From Aquisalimonas sp. (lineage in GTDB: Bacteria; Pseudomonadota; Gammaproteobacteria; Nitrococcales; Aquisalimonadaceae): 10,658 nt of DNA. The stretch is taken from the NCBI GenBank assembly GCA_007127625.1, contig SKYZ01000196.1, forward strand, positions 1-10,658. The letters are read 5' to 3'. The translations under genes were made by a program, and so were the position numbers. Below the pieces are notes generated by a model. That model was not told where the DNA came from. It was given only the letters and a program-made list of their open reading frames with translations, and ran no database searches. The number at the start of each line of letters is the position of its first letter. The first letter of the stretch is position 1. Of the stretch, positions 1-5,992 are shown in pieces.

Positions 1-601
1 GTGCAACGACGCGCGACAAGGTTTCCGTGGCGAGCCCCAGGTAATGGGCCAGATCCCGCCGTCCGAAGGGGAGCAGGAAGTCGTCGCGCTTGCAGCCGCG
101 CAACGCCTGCTTCTCGCCGTACTGAAGCAGAAACTGGGCCAGTCGTGTGTCGGTGGCGCCCCGGGTCATTTCCAGGAGCTGGCCCGTTTCCCGCAACTCC
201 TGGTATACCCCGGTAAGCACGTGGTCCGTGACAGAGGCGGTCCGAATACCGCTGCCCATGGCGGGGATGCCTCGCCCGTTCAGGGGCGACACCTTGGCGG
301 TACTCAGCGCGACGACGGACGTTAGCGCCGGTCGCCGGGCCAGGGCCTCGAGACCGATCACGTCGCCTTCGGAGTAAAGCCTCAGCACGCACTCGTTCCC
401 GCAGCGATCGACCCGATAGCCCTTGAGTGCGCCGGAGACCACGATATGCGGGTCGGTCGCCATATCGCCGGCGTGATGCAGGTGCTCACCCTTCGACAGA
501 ATGCGCCCGCCATGACCGGGGGCGGTCGGCGCGCCGGGGCGCGTCGGGAGACAGCGGGAATCAGGGGGTAAGCGGTCCAGCGGTATATGGTGTACGTGCA
601 T
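1..601 (-). CDS. Crp/Fnr-family transcriptional regulator (C-terminus cut by window edge)
   Basis: A leftward reading frame of 200 codons runs off the left edge. It starts at ATG 601-599, with an AAGGA ribosome site (613-609) seven bases upstream. By family it is a homodimeric DNA-binding regulator with an N-terminal cyclic-nucleotide-like beta-roll and a C-terminal winged helix. Seen: a beta-roll with a GDVIGLEAL segment (about residues 79-87), a long dimer helix (about 123-163), then a helix-turn-helix with RRDLAHYLGLATETLSR (181-197). The recognition helix carries E193, S196 and R197, the pattern Fnr uses to read TTGAT half-sites. The four cysteines that ligate the 4Fe-4S cluster in Fnr are not reproduced: only C17 is near the N-terminus, with C67, C71 and C170 elsewhere. 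Oxygen sensing by a canonical cluster is therefore doubtful. It diverges from the MFS gene at 1010, so control of that gene is possible but unproven. The family call is firm; the ligand is unknown. Confidence 0.88.
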   Translation of the reverse strand, partial: MHVHHIPLDRLPPDSRCLPTRPGAPTAPGHGGRILSKGEHLHHAGDMATDPHIVVSGALKGYRVDRCGNECVLRLYSEGDVIGLEALARRPALTSVVALSTAKVSPLNGRGIPAMGSGIRTASVTDHVLTGVYQELRETGQLLEMTRGATDTRLAQFLLQYGEKQALRGCKRDDFLLPFGRRDLAHYLGLATETLSRVVA

Positions 602-1009
602 CAGTGTGTCCTTCGGGAGTCGTGCATGCTTGAGCCGGGTCCTCGAACGGACCGCTCCGGAAAGTATAGTCAGGGCAGGATTGCGGGGAGTAAGGGGATC
701 CCCGTATGGGCGCTGTCGCAGGATGGTGCCTCCCGAGCGAAGAGCCCGTTGGCGCGGCTGGCCGCGGTAACTCCACGCGGGTCCCGGCAGGGGTGTATTC
801 CCCCGCAGCCCTGTGCGATCCTTCGCGCCGTGTAGCGCCTGTCGCTGGACAGTGCGCTGCGCACAGCAGAGTACCCCGGTCAGCACCGTGAAGCCCGAGC
901 AGAGCGGTTTACTGCGATACTCGGCACGGGCGTGCGATAACCGTTCCCGTCACCCCAAGGGTGGGTCGCGTGAGCGACAGGATGCCCGCTTCAGGGCCAT
1001 GGAGGCGGC
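602..1009. other. 408-base intergenic region between divergent genes
   Basis: This gap separates the leftward Crp/Fnr-family gene from the rightward MFS gene. The short open frames in it have no convincing ribosome sites or recognisable protein sequence, so I see no gene. It holds the possible leftward -10 (668-663), the palindrome GGGGATCCCC (694-703), and the inverted repeat GTGCGC-T-GCGCAC (852-864). No Fnr-type TTGAT-N4-ATCAA site is present. I could not identify a confident promoter for the MFS gene. Confidence 0.6.
663..668 (-). promoter_or_regulatory. possible -10 element for the Crp/Fnr-family gene
   Basis: On the minus strand TATACT (668-663) matches five of six bases of the sigma-70 -10 consensus and would start a transcript about 55 bases upstream of the ATG at 601. 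No convincing TTGACA-like -35 lies 16-18 bases further upstream. The perfect palindrome GGGGATCCCC (694-703) sits there instead, at about -42, where an activator or repressor could bind. This is a single short motif, so it is weak evidence. Confidence 0.3.
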
Positions 1010-2473
1010 ATGCAGCACGAAGTTCAGCGTCTGTTCCGGCAGCACGGTCCGCGCTACAAGTGGCTGGCCCTGCTGACGGTGATGCTGGGCACCCTGTCCA
1101 CCGCCGTGGCCACCACGGTGGCCAACGTGGCGATCCCCGACGTCATGACCGCCTTCGACGTGGGGCAAAAGGACGCCCACTGGCTGTCCACCGGCTTCCT
1201 GGCCGCCATGACCACGGCGATCCTGCTCAATGCCTGGGCCCTGCAACGGTTCGGGATGCGGCGTGTGTACGTCGCCGGCATGGTGGTGTTTGCCACAGCT
1301 TCGCTGCTCGGCACCTGGGCCGTCACGCTGGAACTGGTCATCGTCGCGCGGATTCTCCAGGGGCTGGTCGCGGGGCTGCTGCAGCCGCTGGCGATCACGC
1401 TGATCTACCAGGTGTTTCCGGAGCGTCAGCGCGGCCTGGGGGTCGGGCTGTTCGGGCTTGGGGTGATCCTCGGGCCGGCGGTGGGGCCCGCACTGGGCGG
1501 CGTGTTGGTGGATCTCACCAGCTGGCGTGCGGTGATGCTCCTGCCGGTGCCCACCGCGGTCCTGGGTGGGTTGCTGGCCCTTCGTTTCGTGCCGCTGGGG
1601 CGGGCCACCGGGGGGCGGCTGGCGCTGGACTGGTTCAGTGTGCTGTTGCTCGCCGCCGGAGTTACGGGACTGTTGTGGGTCATGGTCAGCGGCCAGCGCC
1701 TCGGCTGGCTGGAGTGGCCCGTGCTGCCGGCGCTGATCGTGGTCCCGGCACTGTTGATCGCCTTCGTTGCGCGGCAGCTACTGGCCCGCCAGCCGCTGCT
1801 GGATCCGGGGCTTTATCGGGCTCCTGCATTTGCGGCGGGATCGATGATCGCGCTGCTGTTCGGCGTGGGGTTGTTCGGCTCCACCTATCTCATTCCGTTG
1901 TTTGTGCAGGAAGTGCAGGGCATGACACCGACGGCGGCGGGCGTCGTGCTGATGCCGGCGGGGCTGGTCATGGCGGCCATGTTCCCGCTGGGGGGGCATT
2001 TGGCGGACCGTATGCGCGCCGTGGTGCCGATTTCCGGTGGACTGGTGATCATGGCGGTCTCCTGCGTCGCCCTTGGTTTCGTGGGGCCGGAGACCGGGCT
2101 GCTGCTGGTGATGTTCTGGGTGGCGCTGGGTCGTGTCGGCCTGGGGCTCGGCATGCCCTCGATCCATACCGGCTCCCTGTCCCGGTTGCCGCTGCACCAT
2201 ACGGCACAGGGTGCGGGGGCGCTCAACTTCGCCCAGCAACTCGGCGGCGCGGTCGGCGTGACCACGCTATCCGTGGCGCTGGACTGGCGGGCGTTGCGGG
2301 AGGCAACGGCGGTTAGCCCGGACGCCCTGGATCGCGCAGGAGGTGCGTTGTCCGGCCTGCCCGAGGAGCTATACCGGGAGGTCTACACGGTGGCCTTCCA
2401 GTGGAGTTTCATCGGGTTGGGAGCGGTGTTCCTGCTGGCCCTGCTGGCGGCAGCCCGGTTCGCCCGGTACTGA
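1010..2473 (+). CDS. MFS transporter, DHA2 (EmrB/QacA-like) drug:proton antiporter family
   Basis: A 487-residue polytopic inner-membrane protein, the usual length for 14-helix DHA2 exporters, which use the proton gradient to expel drugs or other small molecules. Seen: TM1 with TTVANVAIPDV (35-45), a motif-A-like loop AWALQRFGMRRV (75-86), antiporter motif C with LGVILGPAVGPALGG (150-164), and SWRAVMLLPVP (171-181), the family's SWR signature. A second-half cytoplasmic loop reads GGHLADRM (328-335). The conserved LD before TTIxNVALP is replaced by VA (residues 33-34), so the TM1 acidic residue used for cation recognition by several family members is missing. The start is ATG 1010, with GGAGG at 1001-1005 only four bases upstream. 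It diverges from the Crp/Fnr-family regulator. No EmrA-like adaptor gene is adjacent. The substrate is unknown. Confidence 0.9.
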   Translation: MQHEVQRLFRQHGPRYKWLALLTVMLGTLSTAVATTVANVAIPDVMTAFDVGQKDAHWLSTGFLAAMTTAILLNAWALQRFGMRRVYVAGMVVFATASLLGTWAVTLELVIVARILQGLVAGLLQPLAITLIYQVFPERQRGLGVGLFGLGVILGPAVGPALGGVLVDLTSWRAVMLLPVPTAVLGGLLALRFVPLGRATGGRLALDWFSVLLLAAGVTGLLWVMVSGQRLGWLEWPVLPALIVVPALLIAFVARQLLARQPLLDPGLYRAPAFAAGSMIALLFGVGLFGSTYLIPLFVQEVQGMTPTAAGVVLMPAGLVMAAMFPLGGHLADRMRAVVPISGGLVIMAVSCVALGFVGPETGLLLVMFWVALGRVGLGLGMPSIHTGSLSRLPLHHTAQGAGALNFAQQLGGAVGVTTLSVALDWRALREATAVSPDALDRAGGALSGLPEELYREVYTVAFQWSFIGLGAVFLLALLAAARFARY

Positions 2474-2530
2474 GGACGGGCGGAGCGTGACGGTTTACGA
2501 TGGTATGTCTCGGTAATCTGAGGTTGGCCC

Positions 2531-2773
2531 GTGTTTGATACGCTTCCCCTGTCTCCCTGGCAGCGTCTGCTCCTCTGGCCCGGCGGCACGTTCATGGACT
2601 GGCTGGCGCGCACCTGGCCGGAGGTGGTTATCGTCCACGGCTTCGGGTTCACCATGGAGTCCTACGTGTTCTGGACATCGGTGATCTCCCTCGGGTTCTG
2701 GTTCGTGGTGTTGACCGTTCTGATGATGCTGGCTCGGCGCATCTGGCGGCACCTGGGTGGCGCCCCGCGATAA
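2531..2773 (+). CDS. small membrane protein of unknown function (80 aa)
   Basis: A short gene starting with GTG at 2531, with a weak GAGG ribosome site (2520-2523) seven bases upstream. I do not recognise the family. Seen: an N-terminal amphipathic or interfacial stretch rich in Trp and Leu (about 8-40), then one clear transmembrane segment (about 45-67) with an aromatic-rich run, ending in a basic tail (MLARRIWRHL, 66-75). Positively charged residues behind the helix suggest that the C-terminus is cytoplasmic. It begins 57 bases after the MFS stop codon and could be cotranscribed with that gene, ending at the terminator at 2900-2932. Codon use and base composition match the neighbours. The reading frame is supported by composition, start signal and membrane topology rather than by homology. 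Confidence 0.6.
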   Translation: MFDTLPLSPWQRLLLWPGGTFMDWLARTWPEVVIVHGFGFTMESYVFWTSVISLGFWFVVLTVLMMLARRIWRHLGGAPR

Positions 2774-2932
2774 AGTGCTGTACAGGGGTTGCATAACGCA
2801 ATTACCTGTACTAACCTTGTACTCAAGGTAACGGATTCAGGTATTGCCCTTGAGCTGAAGGTCTTCTCGCGTTGGCGCATCCTGTCCCCGATCTGCGCCA
2901 CCCGGCCCACCAATCGCGGCCGGGTTTTTTTT
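2774..2932 (+). ncRNA. candidate structured small RNA or structured 3' UTR
   Basis: This noncoding stretch after the small membrane gene can fold into four consecutive hairpins. H1 (2780-2811): GTACAGG pairs with CCTGTAC, continued through two G-U pairs and TTGC/GCAA to a five-base loop, with one bulge. H2 (2814-2829): ACCTTG-TACT-CAAGGT. H3 (2873-2900): TGGCGCA pairs with TGCGCCA. H4 is the intrinsic terminator. CTCAAGG (2822-2828) can pair instead with CCTTGAG (2848-2854), which would disrupt H2 and gives two alternative states. Nothing lies downstream on this strand before convergent flgN, so a cis-acting riboswitch is unlikely. A standalone sRNA or a processed 3' UTR fits better. No strong promoter was found: TTGCAT-N17-TAACCT (2789-2817) is a weak candidate that would itself cut into H1. 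I match it to no known RNA family. Confidence 0.4.
2900..2932 (+). terminator. Rho-independent terminator
   Basis: A perfect 8-bp stem ACCCGGCC (2900-2907) / GGCCGGGT (2918-2925) with a 10-base loop is followed by an eight-T run (2925-2932). The orientation is rightward, so it ends transcription from the MFS/small-membrane-gene side or from the candidate RNA. There is no U-tract in the opposite direction, so it should not serve flgN. Confidence 0.92.
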
Positions 2933-2953
2933 GTCTATTGTTCAGACAGGGGG

Positions 2954-2980
2954 CCGCCGGTGGCTCGCGAGAGCCGGCGG
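2954..2980. repeat. inverted repeat downstream of flgN
   Basis: CCGCCGG (2954-2960) and CCGGCGG (2974-2980) form a perfect 7-bp inverted repeat with a 13-base centre, about 60 bases past the flgN stop codon. On the minus strand it could form a stable hairpin and slow or end flgMN transcription. No T-run follows, so it is not a standard intrinsic terminator. Confidence 0.4.
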
Positions 2981-3043
2981 GGATGCTCGGGCGGGCTCGG
3001 CTCGTCAGGTGGCGTGTGGCGGGGACTCCAGAAGGGGAGGCGG

Positions 3044-3529
3044 TCAGGCCTGGCTGATCTCGCGGCCACCGCTGTTCGACTGCGGCGAGTCCGCTCCCGG
3101 GCCGTAGCCGCCGCCCGAGGAGGTGGTATCTCCCTGCAACAGTTCCATGGTGCGCTGCACGCCGGCGCGCCGGCGTTCGATAACGGTGCCATTGGCCTCG
3201 TTGACGGAGCCGCAGCGCTCCAGCGCCTGTAGAAGGTGTGTCCAGAGCTCCCGGATATCTTCCGCCGCGGGGAGACTGTTGATGCAGGCCTCCATGGCGC
3301 GCGCGGGGTCCCGCTCACTGGTGATTTCCGCCACCAGCGCGTTGCGCTGGTGTTCAGCTGCTTCCACAGCGCTCAGCAGCTCAACCTTGCGGCTGAGTAG
3401 CCCTTGAAGAGTCTCCATGTCACGAGCCACCAGCGCCTGCTGCTCTTCCAGCAGCAGGCCTTCCAGGCCTTGCAGGCGGGCGTTCTGATCGGCCAGCAGT
3501 TCAGTGAGCGCCGTGGACATTTCGGTCAC
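3044..3529 (-). CDS. flgN: flagellar export chaperone FlgN
   Basis: A 161-residue cytoplasmic protein. FlgN binds the hook-filament junction proteins FlgK and FlgL and delivers them to the flagellar type III export gate. Seen: an almost wholly helical body with Leu/Glu-rich amphipathic repeats (about 7-70) and the family's conserved segment NEANGTVIERR (110-120), followed by a low-complexity Gly/Ser tail (about 135-160). The start is GTG 3529, with GGAGGG overlapping the end of flgM seven bases upstream. An in-frame ATG at 3520 would be too far from that site. It lies directly after flgM (three bases between stop and start), so the two are cotranscribed and probably translationally coupled from the sigma-28 promoter at 3934-3908. 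The flgM-flgN pairing and the conserved motif make the identification firm despite low family conservation. Confidence 0.9.
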   Translation of the reverse strand: MTEMSTALTELLADQNARLQGLEGLLLEEQQALVARDMETLQGLLSRKVELLSAVEAAEHQRNALVAEITSERDPARAMEACINSLPAAEDIRELWTHLLQALERCGSVNEANGTVIERRRAGVQRTMELLQGDTTSSGGGYGPGADSPQSNSGGREISQA

Positions 3530-3532
3530 GGA

Positions 3533-3853
3533 TCAGCCCTCCAGCAGGCCTTCCAGTTCGGCAAAGCGGTCGGCAATGCTTTCCGCATTCAGGGGATACT
3601 CGCCGTTGGCGATCTGCTCCCGCAGAGCGTCCACGCGTCCGCGATCCACCTCCGGCGTCTGGTCTACGGCTTCCCGCAGCGACTGGAGACGCTCGGATCC
3701 CCCGGCCGTGGACGTGGATTCGGCGGTCGTGTCCTGGTTCCGCTGGTCGCCGCGGTTCGGCTCGGATACGGTCTCGCGGAGCTGGCGGCTGTCCCGGGCA
3801 TCCTGCATCGGGTTGCTGGCCGGGCGTCCGCTGCCGTCGATTGGATTAGCCAT
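3533..3853 (-). CDS. flgM: anti-sigma-28 factor FlgM
   Basis: A 106-residue cytoplasmic inhibitor that holds the flagellar sigma factor FliA until the hook is finished and FlgM is secreted through the basal body. Seen: a disordered, polar N-terminal half (about 1-55, rich in Ser, Gln, Asp, Asn), as expected of an export substrate. The conserved sigma-binding C-terminal helices follow, with VDRGRVDALREQIANGEYPL (69-88) and then NAESIADRFAELE. The length is normal. The start is ATG 3853, with AGGAG seven bases upstream. A near-consensus sigma-28 promoter lies just upstream, giving the feedback typical of this gene: FliA drives synthesis of its own inhibitor. flgN follows immediately. Confidence 0.96.
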   Translation of the reverse strand: MANPIDGSGRPASNPMQDARDSRQLRETVSEPNRGDQRNQDTTAESTSTAGGSERLQSLREAVDQTPEVDRGRVDALREQIANGEYPLNAESIADRFAELEGLLEG

Positions 3854-3907
3854 GTGTTCGCTCCTGTCGTTCGTCCTGGTTCGGGAGATTGTCCCCCTTC
3901 CGGATGA

Positions 3908-3934
3908 TCATCGGCCGCTGTTGGCAAAACTTTA
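3908..3934 (-). promoter_or_regulatory. sigma-28 (FliA) promoter of flgMN
   Basis: On the minus strand TAAAGTTT (3934-3927), 11 bases, then GCCGATGA (3915-3908). This matches the FliA consensus TAAAGTTT-N11-GCCGATAA at 15 of 16 positions with exact spacing. It ends 54 bases upstream of the flgM ATG, so the leader is about 45-50 bases. Confidence 0.92.
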
Positions 3935-3987
3935 GTCGTGCCTGCGCTTTTTTTCATGGTACGGCGACGGAAGGCCGCCATAAACCA

Positions 3988-4743
3988 CTAGAATGATACG
4001 CGGACTCGGCTGTCCGCGACGATCTCCCCTTCGACAACGCGCTCCGAGGATGAGTTGCGAACGCGAATGCGGTCACCCAGCGCTCCGGATTGCAGGGCTT
4101 CGCCGTTCATGCTGATGCGTGTGCTGCCGTTCTCGGCGGTAATGAGCACTGTCTGCCCGCGTTCCACCAGTTGTGGTGCACCCACCCGGGAGGCGGTGAT
4201 GATATCGCCCTCGCGCAGGGCGCGTTGCGACTCCATCCCCAGAAGCTGTTCCGGGCTGGTGAAATAGCCCCGCGTCATCCGATTCACGTCCATCTCCACC
4301 CGGGTAATGTCCTCTTCGCCGATGCGGCCGCCCCGCGGGATGGTCCGGGCGGCGGCGTAGACTTCCTTGAGCATTTCCACCCGGACCGAGACGTACAGAG
4401 TCCAGGGGGAGGGGAAATCACAGCGCACTCCCACCGTGGACCGCTGGCTGCCCGAGCGGCCTGGCGGGTCGAACGTCTCCAGTGGTTCCTCGCAGCGCGC
4501 CAGACGGAGGCGCGAATCAATGCGGCCCACTTCTACGCTGCCATTGCCTTCGGCGGACAGGCTGGCCTCGGCATGCGCTCTGACAGCCTCGCGGATCTCT
4601 TCCAGGGGCTGGCGCTCACCGGCAACCACCTGACCTGCCGTGAGCAGTCCCGCCAGCAGACAGGCGGCAGTGGTTGCGCGAGCGATGGCCCATGGCCGTA
4701 ACGAGCCGATCTCTGCAGATGTGAAGCGAGTCCGGATGTGCAT
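3988..4743 (-). CDS. flgA: flagellar basal body P-ring assembly protein FlgA
   Basis: A 251-residue periplasmic chaperone that assists FlgI in forming the P-ring around the rod. Seen: a Sec signal peptide (hydrophobic core about 26-40, likely cut after VVA at residue 41), an N-terminal domain with two cysteines (C84, C108) that could form the family disulfide, and an SAF-type domain starting around TIPRGGRIGEEDITRVEMD (134-152). The C-terminal beta domain includes GQTVLITAENGSTRISMNGEA (196-216), typical of the family. The ATG at 4743 is the first possible start, since an in-frame TAG lies just upstream; no good Shine-Dalgarno sequence precedes it. A sigma-54-type promoter lies about 60-80 bases upstream. 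The mature protein is Arg-rich and not acidic, unlike the hook protein it indirectly supports. Divergent from cheV. Confidence 0.96.
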   Translation of the reverse strand: MHIRTRFTSAEIGSLRPWAIARATTAACLLAGLLTAGQVVAGERQPLEEIREAVRAHAEASLSAEGNGSVEVGRIDSRLRLARCEEPLETFDPPGRSGSQRSTVGVRCDFPSPWTLYVSVRVEMLKEVYAAARTIPRGGRIGEEDITRVEMDVNRMTRGYFTSPEQLLGMESQRALREGDIITASRVGAPQLVERGQTVLITAENGSTRISMNGEALQSGALGDRIRVRNSSSERVVEGEIVADSRVRVSF

Positions 4744-4804
4744 GTGGCGTTCGCGCTACGCTGCGCCCTCGGTTCGGATTGATGTGATTCCCTGGCTTGC
4801 TTCT

Positions 4805-4822
4805 ATGCATGAACCGGGCCAG
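4805..4822 (-). promoter_or_regulatory. sigma-54 (RpoN) promoter of flgA
   Basis: On the minus strand CTGGCCCGGTTCATGCAT (4822-4805) has the GG (-24) and GC (-12) exactly ten bases apart. It differs from TGGCACG-N4-TTGC at two positions (A to C, T to A). The predicted start is near 4796, giving a leader of about 53 bases. RpoN control of flgA fits the polar-flagellum hierarchy. Confidence 0.68.
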
Positions 4823-4855
4823 ATTGGGCTTTTCCGGGAGGCCGTAATCCCCCGG

Positions 4856-4882
4856 TCAAGTTGTCGGCGGATCTGCCGACAG
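4856..4882 (+). promoter_or_regulatory. sigma-28 (FliA) promoter of cheV
   Basis: TCAAGTTG (4856-4863), 11 bases, then GCCGACAG (4875-4882) matches TAAAGTTT-N11-GCCGATAA at 12 of 16 positions with exact spacing. It faces cheV with a leader of about 55 bases. Sigma-28 control is usual for chemotaxis genes. Confidence 0.7.
4862..4881. repeat. 20-bp interrupted palindrome over the cheV promoter
   Basis: TGTCGGC (4862-4868) and GCCGACA (4875-4881) are perfect 7-base inverted arms around a six-base centre. The element covers the spacer and -10 of the sigma-28 promoter and lies about 65-85 bases upstream of the predicted flgA transcription start. A bound protein could therefore affect both divergent genes. 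Confidence 0.55.
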
Positions 4883-4943
4883 CAGGCACGAACAGTTATC
4901 GAGATCGCGGCGACGGGCGGGAGCCCCTCGGGGGAGAGCAGAC

Positions 4944-5885
4944 ATGGCCGGCATCATGGATTCCGTTGATCAACGCACGACGCTCGCGGGCACCAACCGC
5001 ATGGAGCTTCTGCTGTTCCAGCTTGCCGGCGCGCAGCTATTCGGAATCAATGTGTTCAAGGTAAGAGAGGTCATTCCCGTGCCGCGGCTGGTGCAGTTGC
5101 CGCATGCCGACCCGACGGTGGCGGGGGTGTGCTACATCCGCGACCGCACCATCGCGATTCTCGATCTTGCCAGGGCGATCACCGGGCGACCGCTGGAGGA
5201 GCGTGAGGGCGCATCGGTGATCGTCAGTGAGTACAACCGTAGTGTGCAGGGGTTCATGGTGCGGGCCGTGGACCGCATCGTGAACGTCAACTGGAAAGAC
5301 ATCATGCCGCCGCCGAGCAACTGGTCCAGCACCGCGTATCTCACCGGTGTGACCCGGGTCGATGAGCGCATGGTGCAGATCATCGACGTCGAGAAGGTCA
5401 TGGACGAGCTCAACCGGGCCGGCGGTATCGGTGCGCTTCCCGGGCTTGCGGAGGGTGGCTTGAGCCAGGCCGCCGACGCCGGTGACTGGCATGTGCTGGT
5501 GGTGGATGATTCCAGCGTTGCCCGGCGTCAGATTCGTGACACCCTGGGTGAGCTCGGTCTTCAGAGCACCATGGCGAAGGATGGAGAAGAAGCCCTGGAG
5601 ACGCTGCGGGACTGGGCCTCACGGCCCGATGAATCTCCCTGGAACAACCTGCTGATGGTGATCTCCGATCTGGAAATGCCGCGCAAGGATGGTTACACCC
5701 TGGCGACGGAAATCCGTCGCGACGATGCCCTCAAGGGCGCCTACATTCTCCTGCACTCCTCGCTGAGCGGCACGTTCAACACGGACATGGTCAAGCAGGT
5801 GGGGGCCGACGAGTTTCTGGCGAAGTTTGCTGCCAACGAGCTGGCCGAGCGAGTGCAGGAGCGCATGGAACAGCTCCGTGCCTGA
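4944..5885 (+). CDS. cheV: chemotaxis coupling/adaptation protein CheV
   Basis: A 313-residue cytoplasmic protein that fuses a CheW-like coupling domain (about 20-157) to a response-regulator receiver domain (about 182-305). CheV links chemoreceptors to CheA, and phosphorylation of the receiver tunes signalling. Seen: CheW-type sequence FGINVFKVREVIPVPRLVQL (33-52) with AGVCYIRDRTIAILDL (60-75). The receiver has an intact active site: acidic pair D188/D189 in VLVVDDSS, phospho-acceptor D242 in ISDLEMPRKDGY, the HSSL hydroxyl segment (271-274) and K294. The start is ATG 4944, with GGGGAG (4931-4936) seven bases upstream. It lies between flgA (divergent) and cheR, as in Vibrio and Pseudomonas, and has its own sigma-28-type promoter. 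Confidence 0.96.
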   Translation: MAGIMDSVDQRTTLAGTNRMELLLFQLAGAQLFGINVFKVREVIPVPRLVQLPHADPTVAGVCYIRDRTIAILDLARAITGRPLEEREGASVIVSEYNRSVQGFMVRAVDRIVNVNWKDIMPPPSNWSSTAYLTGVTRVDERMVQIIDVEKVMDELNRAGGIGALPGLAEGGLSQAADAGDWHVLVVDDSSVARRQIRDTLGELGLQSTMAKDGEEALETLRDWASRPDESPWNNLLMVISDLEMPRKDGYTLATEIRRDDALKGAYILLHSSLSGTFNTDMVKQVGADEFLAKFAANELAERVQERMEQLRA

Positions 5886-5916
5886 TCGTCCTTGGTCCTG
5901 CGGGCACGGCTCGGGC

Positions 5917-5922
5917 TACAAT
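5917..5922 (+). promoter_or_regulatory. possible -10 element before cheR
   Basis: TACAAT (5917-5922) matches five of six bases of the sigma-70 -10 consensus in the cheV-cheR gap. The best upstream match, TTGGTC (5892-5897), is 19 bases away, which is too far for a good promoter. If used, transcription would begin near 5929, giving cheR expression independent of cheV. Confidence 0.3.
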
Positions 5923-5992
5923 CGGCGCAGCCCGCGTCGTGCCGGCGAGACCCGGCTGCGCTTTGCGACCCGCTAGAGAGGAAAAACGTTTG

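Noticed and set aside
961..2316. A 451-codon open frame overlapping the MFS gene in another frame
   Set aside because: Its product is a low-complexity Gly/Ala/Arg-rich shadow typical of GC-rich DNA; the 1010-2473 frame has membrane helices and family motifs.
2771..2796. TAAAGTGC followed by TTGCATAA, resembling a sigma-28 promoter before the candidate RNA
   Set aside because: The spacing is one base short and only half of the -10 consensus matches, unlike the strong sites at flgM and cheV.
2789..3232. A 147-codon rightward open frame through the hairpins and into flgN
   Set aside because: It runs across an intrinsic terminator and antisense to flgN; composition does not look like a protein.
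5939..5992. Upstream GTG start for CheR
   Set aside because: There is no ribosome site before it, and the added residues do not resemble CheR N-termini; the AGGA at 5979-5982 points to 5993 or 5990.
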